Below are positions 1 through 11,712 of a stretch of DNA of 64,000 nt, piece after piece. Location of the stretch: positions 54,032 to 118,031 of the forward strand of contig JALIZF010000960.1 of NCBI GenBank assembly GCA_029948255.1, in the 5' to 3' direction. Position numbers and translations under genes: made by a program. Below the pieces are notes generated by a model, which saw only the letters and a list, made by a program, of their open reading frames with translations, did not search any database and had not been told where the DNA came from. Within the stretch, counting starts at the first letter, position 1. Every line of letters starts with the position of its first letter. Source of the DNA: Telmatactis stephensoni. Lineage: Eukaryota > Cnidaria > Anthozoa > Actiniaria > Isophelliidae.

Positions 1-119
1 AATAATTAAGGTTGTTCAGGGAAAACATTGACCCATGAACTTAATTTAGTGTAGAACAGCAACACTTTATTTCTTCGGCAACGGACGGTAAAAAAACGTT
101 CGAAAAAGGTGCGACTGAT

Positions 120-330
120 ATATAGGCGTACAGAGGGTGGTGTTTGAGCTAAATCTAGCACCGTACCCCTCCTTTTTTTATTGCATTTTTAGAACGACCA
201 TATAATGGATATACGTTATGCAAAGTTTGAAAACAATCTATGTTGGGTCTACTTCAGATGAATTACCTTAAGTGGGTACAAATATACGGAAGACACTACG
301 ATAATTAACACGTGCGGCAAAGTTAGACCA
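120..330. repeat. Diverged copy of a dispersed repeat family
   Basis: This stretch resembles 3780-3940, 12370-12530, 47620-47760 and 51190-51350: a block of the form ACCCC followed by a T-run and ATTTCATTTT, then a weakly conserved tail. No coding signal is seen in bases 1-374. Confidence 0.4.
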
Positions 331-1155
331 AAACCCGAGAGTGTGTACGGTTGCAGATCTGCCAATATCCTGATGAGACTATTCAATAGTCGAGACGTAT
401 TGGTTCATATTGTTGCCTTTATTCTACTCTAAAGTTACATTAGTCATGATCTCTTGTCATGTTACTGATGATGGTTTTTAGCAAGTCGGCTCTCCTGACA
501 TGTACAGCTTAGATTTACCGACCTTCTTGAAGAGTTTGCAGTCCAGTGCACCTGTATAGAAAAAGTAGATATCCCTGATTATGCGGTTTTAGTTAAAATA
601 AATTTTATGTATTTCTTTTTGTTTTTTATTTAATTCTTTTCCTTTTTTTTCTTTTTTCTTTTCTTTCTTTCGTTCTTTCTTTCAGTTTCTTTCTATTGCT
701 TCTTTTTCCTATCTTTTCTTCCTAACGTTTCTTTCTTAATTAATTTGCCTATTTATTTTTTTCCTATAAGCCGTTCTTTTACGTATTTTAATTTTATTTC
801 AGTTATATTTAATGCTTTCAAAAACCGACTTCGATGGTCTTTCGAGAAGATCTTACTCGCTGAGAAATATGATTCACTGATGCCAGAATATCAATATTAT
901 AATAAAATTAGCTTTTTCGTATTGTTATTTAAGTGAAAAAAGGCTAGGGATTTAGATATTTTACATTTCTACATTTGTCCACATCCACATACATACACTT
1001 AAGACCACCCATGATGTGAACTGCTCGTTTTGGGGATCTAACCCTCTGCACCACCAACTTCACCTACCCCCCCCCCCCCCCCCAACCCCAACCCAACCTC
1101 CAACGCGTTTAATGCCTTTAGTTTAACAACCTTTTTTCCACATTTTTGCATTATT

Positions 1156-2249
1156 TTATCTTCCACTATTCGCCTCACCTTCCTTAACCTTCAACTCGTC
1201 GCTGAACATCTTTGCGACCCTATCAAGGTCCAGGTGAGTCGCTTTTTGAAACTCGTCTTTGGTTACTTTACCATCACCGTTCTTGTCGTAGTCAGCAAAC
1301 TTGTTGGAAAATGGTACAACTTTTGGGATCGCCTTTGGTGCGTCAGCCTGGACATCCAAGGGCTCATCCTATAAACGCAACAAGGTTCACATTGTTCACA
1401 GACCAAACTGAAGTCGTTATAATAATTAAATAAGCAAAAACTGGAAGTAAAATATGGTGAAAAATAGCAAAGGTATAAATAGCTCTAATAAAACTAAAAT
1501 GCCGAACCAAATCATATGTAATTGTAGAAATCGTGTTTAGCATACAATGACAACCATTATTAAGACTTTACAATATAATATATATATATAATACACATGT
1601 TTTACAGCGCGTACTTTCATTTGCATTCTATCAAAAGTACATTGTTTGGGTTCCCGAATAAAAATGATCACCTAGACTAATTTTCTTTTTTGTTGTTGTT
1701 GTAATTTTGCATTCGACGCTCGTTGCGCTCTCGCCTGTAATCGACTATGTCGCATGACAATTCTCACAGTCATGACAAAGAAGAAGACTAGTGTAATAAC
1801 TTCAAACGTTTCTTTGAGTCATTTTAGGCAAGATCAGTTTCTTGGCCGCCTACTTTTGCGTAGATAAATACGAATATGTTTCAGATAGATTACGCATGCG
1901 CATGCAGACATTTAGTGTGGTGTGAATTTATAAATAGATATATACGCCTAAAACCGATTCCCGCCCCGAACCCACGTTTTTCTTGACACAGGTAATCCAA
2001 TGCAAAACTAGCCTGAGGCAGGTGTGGTGCAGACTTTCTCCAAACGGAAACAAAAATAGTTTGAATGCTTACCTGATAGGAGTGATGGCATACAATCTTT
2101 GTTTTGGGATTACAAACGCGTGCAATCCTGATAAAGAGAACGTGAACTTCAACGCAATGTTGATATCGTACATGGCGGCAACCAGCATCCACTTCTGGCA
2201 TCACAGAAAGGAGAGCAAAAACGCAAACAAAAACGGCAAACGACTTCAT
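1156..2249 (-). CDS. Small secreted Cys-containing EF-hand protein, copy A (two exons)
   Basis: Exon 1 is 2073-2249 and exon 2 is 1156-1368, joined in phase 0 by GT-AG sites (donor CAG|gtaagc, acceptor tttatag|GATGAG). The product is about 129 residues. Exon 1 starts with a signal peptide (MKSFAVFVCVFALLSVMPEVDA), and the mature part begins at GCRHVRY and carries four cysteines. Two more in-frame ATGs lie at 2265-2267 and 2256-2258; I chose the third because it gives a clean signal peptide. Exon 2 encodes a Lys/Pro linker and one canonical EF-hand loop, DKNGDGKVTKDE, with calcium ligands at positions 1, 3, 5, 7, 9 and 12. A secreted calcium-binding role is inferred; the family is not recognised. 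The only nearby relative is copy B at 9093-10662. An extra small exon in the roughly 700-bp intron cannot be excluded. Confidence 0.75.
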
Positions 2250-2313
2250 GGCGTTCATGTTGATCACTGTGGAAAAATGATAAAAATGACTGACATTTGC
2301 AACTGAATATTTT

Positions 2314-2445
2314 GGGTGTAAGCATGAATACCGCTATATGATCGATAACTCCTTATCCTGTGAATACATTATTTTGGAAAATATCATCATTTTATATACT
2401 AGATAAGGATTTATCCAACAGATATAGCGCTATACACCCTTCATT
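2314..2445. mobile_element. Small inverted-repeat element, partly deleted (copy A)
   Basis: The ends are inverted repeats: GGGTGTAAGCATGAATACCGC against a matching reverse complement ending in GCGCTATACACCC. The copy B counterpart (10727-10860) keeps a perfect central palindrome around TATCATATGATA, which copy A has lost. It lies just upstream of the EF-hand gene start in both copies. Confidence 0.55.
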
Positions 2446-3245
2446 CATACAACTTTTGCGGGTATATAGCAAAGAATGATATAGAGACTAGTAATTTCGA
2501 AGTTTAGAAGATGGTGAAGCTAAGAGAGCAGTATAGTGAAAATAACAAACAAGAAAAACCAAACGAAAGAAAGGAAAGAAAAGCTATTTTGTAGATTGGA
2601 TTTATAAAAAGTGGATAAACCCAACCATTCTCTACACTAGGCAATTCCCCTCTAAATTCACTTCCCTAAGCTGATATATCTGAGCCGTTCAGATTCCCAA
2701 GCTTACCTGAGATTCACTTGAGGGAGTTCTTCTTAGCAAGTCACTGACTTAGTTTGAAGTAGTGACTGATCATAAAGTAGTTTCCTTTTGTAGAATTTTT
2801 GGGAACATTTAATTTCACAAAATTAATATAGAAACATAGTGCTACTAGCTGGTTATTTGATTTTGAAAAATAAATTAAGAAAAAACTAATAATAGATATT
2901 AGAAAATTACGACAACACTCATAAGTTTAATAAAAGCCTTTTTGACATGCGCCTATGCAATATGAACAATATAGATACTAAATATAGCTAATGTTTTGTT
3001 GCTTAAAATTGAATCTTTCTATATTTACAGCAACGTATACTCAAAAGTTCCGAAAAAAGACCTCACCCTCACCCCACCCCCCCAAAAAGCGCCCTTGATT
3101 TCTAACTCTAAAACCCTTGACATACAAAAACGTTTTCCTAGCTCCCTCTTGCTAGTATTTTAGCGATGGTTTAATCATAAAATGATGAGTTATCTCATTT
3201 TGAAATGCAAATTCCTTGCGTGTTTTATAAAAAATTGGATTACTT

Positions 3246-3616
3246 TCAAGTCTGTGATTGGATCTTGCTTTGGACAAAAGTTTTGTCCACAACGTAGTGG
3301 CTTTCTTCTTGATAAATTCCGTCCAAATAGCCGTAAGATACATAGTCCTCTTCGGTCACAGACTGCTTACGTATACGACGTATTGCTTCACACTTTAGTG
3401 CGTCGTAGCGCAGAAACGAGCACGGGCACCTATTCTTTTTATTTTCCAAATCAACGGTAATAAAGTTCTCTATCATATATATATATAATTATAGTCAAGA
3501 TTCCATGTGCAGTTTTTTAGATATTCTCCAAAACGTGCGGTCGGAAGGTGCTTTCACGCTACTTCAAGGGAACGTACTATAAACCAAGTTTACCTTCTTT
3601 CTTGTAGCGAACGCAT
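3246..3616 (-). CDS. Putative two-exon small protein with CPC motif, copy A
   Basis: Exon 1 is 3594-3616 (ATG CGT TCG CTA..., donor AAG|gtaaac) and exon 2 is 3246-3429 (acceptor gaatag). Joined in phase they would encode MRSLQERRCPCSFLRYD and onward, about 68 residues, ending with TGA. There is no signal peptide and no recognised family. In favour: the start codon, donor, acceptor and phase are kept in three diverged copies (this one, copy B at 11713-12206 and the third copy at 43736-43994). Against: exon 1 is only 23 bases, the acceptor tract is purine-rich, and the reading frames differ in length. It may instead be an internal part of a larger gene or a relic. Confidence 0.3.
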
Positions 3617-3779
3617 TGTTACAACAATCTGTTGCATCATAATACTAAGACTGAATTGCTCAAAGAGAGAAAATGAGCTCATATTAGTTAGCGTGCACTG
3701 CTCAGGTTCAAGAAATTAATAATTTTTGGCGCGATTTTGATTTTCGAATCTTGAGCCCTCAAGACACAAAAGATGGTGT

Positions 3780-3940
3780 GCTTTAAAGCAATCTAGCGCA
3801 AAAACGGCGACGGTGACCCCCATTTTTTATTTCATTTTTGGGATAAGCAACTCAAAAATTATTACTGTGTAAAGTTTTATGAATATATTCTATGTTTAGT
3901 TATATTTCTACGGAAATCCCTTAACACGTTATTATTTTTT
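3780..3940. repeat. Dispersed repeat family member (copy A)
   Basis: The block contains CGGTGACCCCCATTTTTTAT followed by TTCATTTTTGGGATAAGC. Near-identical or diverged versions lie at 12370-12530, 47620-47760, 51190-51350, 16490-16580 and 120-330. Confidence 0.5.
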
Positions 3941-4255
3941 ATTCGTTTACAAAGTAGAAATAATTAGCTAATGAAAACAAAACACTATTGACACAACGAC
4001 AATAGCCACTGGCAAGTATTTTGTAAACGAGAACGATTGGATTATTAGCACTAAGTTGTTTACTTCCTCGATGGCAATAAATATCGATCTACAAATAAAT
4101 TGGTTTGACTCAAGTTGGATTTTGATCAATATTGACTAACGTGAGACTAACAGGTAAAATCAAATCAAATATTGAAAACTGTAGAAAATTGAATAGAATT
4201 TGGCAAAATGCTTCAGCTTAAGCTACATCAAAATAACAATGAACAGTTTTTAGTA

Positions 4256-4400
4256 TAGAGTGCTTACAATATATCCGTGAAAAACTTTGTAAGAAATTGC
4301 ACTAATTTGCACTAATTAAACAATAGAAAACAAAGGATTTCGCACTATTTAGTACAATTTAGTTCGCTAACTTTTTCACGGATATATTGTAAGCACTCTA
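4256..4400. mobile_element. MITE-like element with TIR TAGAGTGCTTACAATATATC
   Basis: Terminal inverted repeats of about 28 bases (TAGAGTGCTTACAATATATC... and its reverse complement ending GTAAGCACTCTA) flank a core of about 90 bases. GTA is repeated on both sides. A related copy lies at 12843-12963, and extra right ends are at about 4470-4481 and 13272-13302. No coding capacity. Confidence 0.7.
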
Positions 4401-4657
4401 GTAATAGTAAATAGTAAATAAGCTGTAAAAGTTAATCGTTTTTTTTTTAGAGTCCAGAAGTCGTTATTGTAAGCACTCTATTGATATTGTTTTGGTTGTT
4501 TTTGTTCTTGCTCTTGCTCTTCTTCTTTGCGCTAGCTTTTTAATATTTTTGTTCTTTCGGTCTTTTTGTTCTTCTTGTCCTTTTACGTCTTTTTATCTCT
4601 TCTTTGCTACTTCTTCGTCTTCTTCTTCTAATTACTTGTTCTTGTTCTTGTTCTCGT

Positions 4658-4659
4658 CC

Positions 4660-4703
<44 letters not shown>

Positions 4704-4745
4704 CTTCTTCTTCTTCTTCTTCTTCTTCTTCTTCTTCTTCTTCTT

Positions 4746-4776
<31 letters not shown>
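4658..4776. repeat. Compound (TTG)n-(TTC)n microsatellite, copy A
   Basis: An uninterrupted TTG run changes into a TTC run of about 25 units. The orthologous tract in copy B occurs twice, at 13128-13189 and 13477-13629, with different lengths. Long leucine or phenylalanine frames here are artefacts of the repeat. Confidence 0.9.
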
Positions 4777-5736
4777 AATCTTCTTCTTCTTCGTTATTAA
4801 CTAGATATAGCCCATAAGGTAATTGTGATTACCCATTAATTTAACCATATTTAGCTCTGAGTATCTTTTGATGAGAATGAGACGATGGTGAAGGAAAGAA
4901 GGGCAGTATGCACCTCCTGGAATAGTTCTGCTTTAGAAGGGCGGCAGAAGAAGTTGTAGATTGTAGATAGACTCTCCGGTTATAGAAATTATACGTTTAA
5001 AAATGCCAATTACTTCCATGCTTACTACATGGAAAGTAGGCGAATCTTTTACGTTTTGCACAGCTAGTGCGTTAATAGCGGCCGGTTTGGGGTTTCCGAG
5101 AAAATTGCGCGCGCGCTCGGGACTCTCTGTTGTTTTCAGTGTAACAGCCTTTATCTTTTCACTTTTCTGATATTTTTACATTGATATACAATTTTCGTAT
5201 TTTTAGATATGATAGTTTTCTATAGATTTTTCTCCATAGATGAATTGTCTAGATGTAAAATTGTTTAATTCGCCGCCTGGGTATTTACATTTCAAACGAC
5301 TGAGACAGTAAACAGGTAAACATTGTGTGGGCACTAAATATTGACATACTGCCGACAACCAAATGCTAAGAACCAAGAAATACTAACACCATTATTGAAA
5401 GCTGTTATCAACAAAGCATGGACAATATAATATATAAAAATTCGGGAATTTAATATTTTTTTCAAAGCGTGCGGCATTGTAGACATGAGTGTGACAAAAT
5501 GAATTGTAAACACTACACTCAATTGCTTATTAGCTTATTGTTCAGCCACTTTACGGCTTAGGATCCGACTGTTTCTTCCCTCTTTGACTGCGAAACTTGC
5601 TGTGTTCTAGCGGATATCGATAGCAAGCGCGGTTAAGACCAAATGTCCATCCTATACGTAACCATCGACGATTCAGCGATTTGTCTGGATCCATGGTTTG
5701 CTTTTTTGGTTTTGCATAAATATTAGAATCCGAATT

Positions 5737-5790
5737 GTCCTCCTCCTCCTCCTCCTCCTCCTCCTCCTTCTTCTTCTTCTTTCTTCTTCA
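5737..5790. repeat. (CCT)n/(CTT)n microsatellite, copy A
   Basis: A run of CCT units passes into CTT units; the copy B equivalent at 14591-14655 is longer. Confidence 0.85.
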
Positions 5791-6162
5791 TCTATGTATT
5801 TGTTACAAGGCAGTTGTGTGCGCCTTTAAATAAATTAATTAAACCACTTTTAGCTCTGAGTAGCTTTCGATAGAAACGATGATAAACAAACTAAGCAAAG
5901 AGCTAGAAGGAAAGAGAGTAGCTAGAGGAGGCAGTATTTACGTCCTTGAATTATTTTACTGTTAGGGTACGGCAATTGCTCACCATACTTAAGAAAAAGT
6001 TGTAGGTTGAAGTGGAGCTCGATCAACATAGGAAATTAACAAAGTGAAAATCAAAGAGAAAACCACGCGCACCAAAACTTTGTCACACTTCGTTTCGGCT
6101 CGCTTGCCTGCTGTTTGCTGTTCATTGTTCGTCCGCCTTTTATACGCGTGCTTAAATCTAAA

Positions 6163-6165
6163 CCA

Positions 6166-6206
<41 letters not shown>

Positions 6207-6214
6207 GCAACAAC
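6163..6214. repeat. (CAA)n microsatellite
   Basis: CAA repeats followed by an A-rich tract. The copy B position (15025-15060) instead holds a pure A-run of about 36, so the two paralogous sites have different simple repeats. Confidence 0.85.
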
Positions 6215-7204
6215 AAAAACAAAAAACAAAAACAAAAAAACGAATACCTTCACCGCGCGTTTACAAACTACCAGTGAGAGCTGAAAATGGCTCGAGCGCA
6301 CGTTCAAAACAACCAACCTGCTTCGCTCTGTAGTTTGAACCTTGCACATGAATAAACAAAAAGATGTTGGGATTAAATTTTCCAGATGGTAAAAAATACA
6401 AACCTAATATACACGGACGTATCCCATCCTCACCAACAGTTAGGATCGGGATAGTAACCATGCAATCTGAATTGCAAGTGATCGATTATTAGCTATAGGA
6501 TCTTTCCGACTACAAGCAAAATTCCGTCTTGCTCTTCAACAATGTATCTACTCTAATTAAAACTGATATCAGAAAGATCTGCATATAGTCTTGACTATAT
6601 ATACCTTATAGATAGACTCTCCGGTTAAAGAAACTACCCTTAATTGATAACTAAAAAAGGCTGTGAATCACAAAAAAAAAAAAAACCCGACAAAATTACG
6701 ATGTTGCTAATTATATGGACAGTAGACAGATCGTCTACTTTTAGAAAGGCGCGCTAAGCGGTTTTGCGTTTCCGAGAAAAATTGCGCGCGCGCGCGCTCG
6801 GTACTCTCTGTTGTCTTGAATGTAACAGCCTTTATCTTTTCATTTTTCTGATAATTTTACATTGATGTACAATTTTCGTATTCTTAGATATGATATTTTT
6901 CTATAGATTTTTCTCCATAGATGAATTGTCTAGTTGGAAAATTGTTTAATTCACCGCCTGGGTATTTACATTTCAAACGACTGAGACAGTAAACAGGTAA
7001 ACATTATGTGGGCGCTAAATATTGACATACTGCCGAGAACCAAATATTAAGAACCAAACATAAATACTAAAACTATTATTGAAAGCTGTTATTGACAAAT
7101 CATTGTCATTATGATAAAAATCAAGAATTCAGTATTTGTTCAAGTTTTAAATTTCGATTCAACGTTCGGCGTCGAGAAAACGAAACACTGCACTCAATCA
7201 GTTA

Positions 7205-7359
7205 GAGCGGTTTTCGTGTGAGTGGGAAACTGACCGTACTGTACCGTGACCGTGTCAGTACCGTAATGTCGACAAAAACATTCAAAATTCCTGCCGTAAC
7301 CGTACCGTGCATTGACCGTAACTGGTATAGTCAGTTTCCCACTCATACGAAAACTGCTC
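7205..7359. mobile_element. 155-bp TIR element flanked by TA
   Basis: The ends GAGCGGTTTTCGTGTGAGTG and its near-complement (CACTCATACGAAAACTGCTC) are inverted repeats of about 33 bases. TA flanks both sides, as in Tc1/mariner-type insertions. The interior has repeated ACCGTAC motifs. It sits exactly where copies A and B of the segmental duplication stop matching. Confidence 0.65.
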
Positions 7360-7361
7360 TA

Positions 7362-8480
7362 AGGTCTTACCGTAGATAAATACGAACATGTTTCAGATCG
7401 ATTACGCACGCGCAGACATTTAGTGCGTTGTGAATTTATATTGATACGCCTAAAACCGGGGGGGAGGGGGAGGGGGGAGCTAGGGCTTGATTGTTTTGGG
7501 GGGAGGGTCATCGAAAAATAAATTCAATGTTTGTGAAGGGTCACATCTTTCTTTTTCTTGTAAGCGGGAGCGGGTCACCTCTTTTATTTTATGATTTTGG
7601 AAACTTGTGGAAGTCACATACATTTCTCCGGCTTTACTTGGTATTTATAAATATGGTTTGTTTTGACAACTGTCACTGCACACTGTTTATGGATCGGAAT
7701 GGCTATGCATCATCATACTTCGTTCCTTATGTGAAGTTACTTGCATTTTGATCCCGCAATTCTCACACTTTGCTTGCAAAAGTCCATTGGTAATGATCTC
7801 AAACATTCAAATATATCGTCGCACATACATGGTTCTCATATGGGAAACGATATTTGGTGCGACATTGCCTGCTAAATTTGACTTCACAGTGTAGAACTTT
7901 GGTATAGGCCATGCCTACGGTATGCGATATTTTGCGATTTACTGCCATAGTTTGGTAAAACTCAGTAAATTTTCGGCATATTTAGGTATACCGCGTACTG
8001 TTTCTATCGGTTAACTTTCGACTTTACAGTCTTTAGATTTTTGCGAAGCGGTTGGGTCTTCTCGTTTTTATGTGGAAATGCTGTGACATATCCATATATT
8101 ACCAAAAACGGTCACCATTTCAAATTCCTTTCCAAGAACCCTTGCGCGCGGAGCAGCTCCCACTTCGCGCTCACAAAAGCATGTAATTATATATGTACGG
8201 AAGTAAGGATTTCGGGTGCAAGGGTCCAGACCAAAAAATTATTAAGGTTAGTAAAAAAATTGGCAATCTTCGTTTAGTTGATTTGAGTTGCCTGGGGGGA
8301 GGGTGAACAATTTTTTGTTTGTTATTCAATGAAGGGTCATGTGTTTTTTTTAGAAAAAAAAAAAAAACAAGGGGGAGGGTCATCATAATTTTGTTTTGAT
8401 TGAGATAAAAACTCCAGCTCACCCCCACCCCCCTCATTAACAACGTACAGTCCTTCAGAACGTTCTCACATAGAAAATAT
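7362..8480. other. Spacer between duplication copies
   Basis: 7362-7458 is a third, diverged copy of the intron segment found at 1850-1955 and 10258-10350. 7458-8480 holds G-rich and C-rich tracts and low-complexity DNA; the short open frames show no domain, splice support or codon bias, so I call no gene. Confidence 0.5.
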
Positions 8481-9092
8481 CACGAGACTATTCAACAATC
8501 AAGACGTATTGGTTGATATTTTTGCCTTTATTCTACTCTGATTCTACATTAGTCATGATCTCTTGTCAGGGTTTTTAGCAAGTCGGCTCTCCTGACATGT
8601 ACAGCTTAGATTTACCGACCTTCTTGAAGAGTTTGCAGTCCAGTGCACCTGTATAGAAAAAGTAGATATCCCTGATTATGTGGCTTTAGTTAAAATAAAT
8701 TTTATGTATTTCTTTTTGTTTTATATTTCTTTTCATTTTTTCTTTTTTCATTCGTTTTTTCCTTCCTAATTCTTTCTTTCTTTCTTTCTTTCAGTTTCTT
8801 TCTATTGCTTCTTTTTCCTGTCTTTTTTCCTATCATTTCTTTTTTATTTAGTTGTATTTATTTTTTCCTTAGCCGTTCTTTTACATATTTTCATTTTACT
8901 TCAGTTATATTTAATACTTTAATATAAAAACCAACTTCGATGGTCTTTCGAGAGAATCTTAATTCCTCGAAGAGCGAAAAATATGATTCACAACTGCGTT
9001 TGGGGATCTAACCCTCTGGACCACCAACTTCATCCTCACGGAGTTTAACGCCTTTAAGTTTAACAACCTTTTTTCCAAATTTTTGCATTATT

Positions 9093-10662
9093 TTATCTTC
9101 CACTAATCGCCTCACCTTCCTTAACCTTCAACTCGTCGCTGAACATCTTTGCGACCCTATCAAGGTCCAGGTGAGTCGCTTTTTGAAACTCTTCTTTTGT
9201 TACTTTACCATCACCGTTCTTGTCGTAGTCAGCAAACTTGTTGGAAAATGGTACGACTTTTGGGATCGCCTTTGGTGCATCAGCCTGGACATCCAAGGGC
9301 TCATCCTATAAACTCAACAAGATTCACATTGTTCACAGAACAAACTGAAGTCATTATAATATTTAAATATGCAAAAACTGGAAGTAAAATATGGAGAAAA
9401 ATAGCTAAGGAATAAATAGCTCTAACTAACTCTAAGGTAACCAAAGACCAGTTTCACAAAAGCAACTAATAATTAAAACTAAAATGCCGCACCTAATTTG
9501 TAAATACATTGACAACGCATTATTAGACTTTACAATAGTGCGCATGTTTTCGCGCGCGTACTTTCATGTGCATCCATTAAAAAAGTAAATTGTTTAAATT
9601 GTTTGGTTCCCGAATATATACTGAAATGATCGCCTAGACTAATTCTTTTCTTTTCTTTTCTTTTCTTTTCTTTTCTTTTCTTTTCTTTTCTTTTCTTTTC
9701 TTTTCTTTTCTTTTCTTTTCTTTTCTTTTCTTTTCTTTTCTTTTCTTTTCTTTTCTTTTCTTTTCTTTTCTTTTCTTTTCTTTTCTTTTCTTTTCTTTTC
9801 TTTTTGTTGTTGTTGTAATTTTGCATTACTTTTTTCGCAGCATTTGACGCTCATTGCCTGTCTTCGACTATGTCGTATGAAAAGAGCACGACGAAACTTT
9901 AAAATTGTATACACCTATTTCAACACATTTTAAAGGTTGTCACCGCTAAGAGCGATAGGCGATAGGTAATAGGTCATTCCAAGACCGCAAAGCACTATTG
10001 ATTTCTTAATTAAGCCATCCTAAATCTTTCCTTTACACTCTTCCATCAAATATTTGGCTATTCATATGTAAATCAATTAGAAATCAATAGTGCTTTGCGG
10101 TCTTGGAATGACCTACCTATCGCCTATCGCTCTTAGCGGTGACAACCTTTTTTGAAATAGGTGTATACAATTCTCACAGTAGACAAAGACGAAGACTAGT
10201 GTCAACTTCAAACGTTTCTTGGAGTCATTTTAGGCAAGATCAACTTCTTGGCCGCCTGCTTTACGGTAGATAAATACAAACATGTTTCCGATAGATTACG
10301 CGTGCGAAGACATTTAGTGCGCTGTGAATTTATATTAATATGCCTAACATTAAACCGATTCCCGCCGGCCCCCAATCCACTCGGTTTTCTTAACACAGGA
10401 AATCCAATACAAAAATAGCCTGTTAGTGAGACAGGTGTGGTGCAGAATTTATCCAAACAGAAACAAAAAGAGTTTGAATGCTTACATGATAGGAGTGATG
10501 GCATACAGTCTTTGTTCTGGGATTACAAACGCGTGCAATCCTGATAAAGAGAATGTGAACTTCATAGCAATGTTGATATCGTACATGGCGGCAACCGGCA
10601 TCCACTTCTGGCATCACAGAAAGGAGAGCAAAAACGCAAACAAAAACGGCAAACGACTTCAT
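9093..10662 (-). CDS. Small secreted Cys-containing EF-hand protein, copy B (two exons)
   Basis: Exon 1 is 10486-10662 and exon 2 is 9093-9305, with the same lengths (177 and 213 bases), phase and splice sites as copy A. The signal peptide is identical to copy A, and the EF-hand loop is DKNGDGKVTKEE, still complete. In exon 1 there are seven base differences from copy A: six change five amino acids of the mature peptide (V to Y, V to I, K to R, I to T, Q to H) and one is silent. Exon 2 has two amino-acid changes and three silent ones. Both copies look intact. The intron has grown through a TTTTC expansion and a small inverted-repeat insertion. Function is not recognised beyond secretion and one calcium-binding hand. 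Confidence 0.75.
9643..9802. repeat. (TTTTC)n pentanucleotide expansion
   Basis: About 32 perfect units inside the intron of the copy B EF-hand gene. The equivalent place in copy A (about 1680-1700) has only a short T-rich tract, so the expansion followed the duplication. Confidence 0.95.
9908..10167. mobile_element. MITE with TIR CACCTATTTCA, TATA flanks
   Basis: Long terminal inverted repeats of about 100 bases start at TATACACCTATTTCAACAC and end at GAAATAGGTGTATA, including the paired motif CGCTAAGAGCGATAGGCGAT. Copy A lacks this insert. A relative with the same termini lies at 27573-27860, and a single end at about 63014-63030. Confidence 0.75.
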
Positions 10663-10726
10663 GGCGTTCATGTTGATCACTGTGGAAAAATGATAAAAAT
10701 GAATGACATTTGCAACTGAATATTTT

Positions 10727-10860
10727 GGGTGTGAGCATGAATACCGCTATATGATAGATAACTCCTTATCGTGTGAATACATTATTTTGGAAAATATCAT
10801 ATGATATTTTCCAAAATAATGTATTCACGCGATATCCAACAGATATAGCGCTATACACCC
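10727..10860. mobile_element. Small palindromic element (copy B)
   Basis: Equivalent to 2314-2445, but with an intact central palindrome of about 56 bases centred at 10800 (AAATATCATATGATATTT). Confidence 0.55.
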
Positions 10861-11712
10861 TTCATTCATACAACTTTTGCGGGTATATAGCAAAGAATGA
10901 TATAGAGACTAGTAATTTCGAAGTTTAGAAGATAGTTAAGAGAGCAGTGTAGTGAAAACAGCAAACAAGAAAAACCAAACGAAAGAAAAGAAAGAAAAAC
11001 TATGCTGTAGATTGGATTTATAAAAAGTGGATAAACCCAACCATTCTCTACACTAGGCAATTCCCCTCTAAATTCACTTCCCTAAGCTGATATATCTGAG
11101 CCGTTCAGATTCCCAAGCTTACCTGAGATTCACTTGAGGGAGTTCTTCTTAGCAAGTCACTGACTTAGTTTGAAGTAGTGACTGATCATAAAGTAGTTTC
11201 CTTTTGTAGAATTTTTGGGAACATTTAATTTCACAAAATTAATATAGAAACATATAGCTTTGTAAACAACTAATAAATATATGCTGTTAGCTGGTTATTT
11301 GATTTTGAAACGAAAGAAATTAAGAAAGAAAATATATATTAGAAAATTACGACAACACTCATAAGTTTAATAAAAGCCTTTTTGGCATGCACCTACGCAA
11401 TATGAGCAATATAGATACTAAATATAGCTAATGTTTTGTTGCTTAAAATTGAATTTTTCTATATTTACAGCAACGTATACTCAAAAGTTCCGAAAAAAGA
11501 CCTCACCCTCACCCCACCCCCCAAAAAGCGCACTTGATTTCTAACTCTAAAACCCTTGACATACAAAAACGTTTTCCTAGCTCCCTCTTACTAGTATTTT
11601 AGCGATGGTTTAATCATAAAATGATGAGTTATCTCATTTTGAAATGCAAATTCCTTGCTTGTTTGCTTCTGATGAAGAATAAAAAATTTGAATATAAAAA
11701 ATTGGATTACTT

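Larger units (their letters stand above)
375..7204. repeat. Segmental duplication, copy A
   Basis: This block is collinear with copy B at about 8481-17105. Both copies share the EF-hand peptide gene, the Cys-Pro-Cys ORF, the TTG/TTC compound microsatellite, CCT repeats and flanking non-coding DNA at high identity. The offset grows from 7937 bases (EF-hand last exon) to about 8850 bases (near 6261 versus 15113) because copy B gained a small inverted-repeat element, an expanded pentanucleotide repeat and a local duplication. Inside copy A, 5060-5530 is repeated in diverged form at 6740-7200, so an older tandem duplication of about 1.7 kb preceded the large one. Both copies end in the same short sequence before diverging at about 7204 and 17105. 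Confidence 0.85.

Noticed and set aside
4492..4800. Leu/Phe-rich and Ser-rich open frames over TTG/TTC tracts (also 12975-13211, 13407-13671)
   Set aside because: They are translations of microsatellites; length differs between paralogues and the frames lack starts in context or splice support.
9530..9914. Lys/Arg/Glu repeat protein on the minus strand
   Set aside because: Pure translation of the (TTTTC)n repeat inside an intron.
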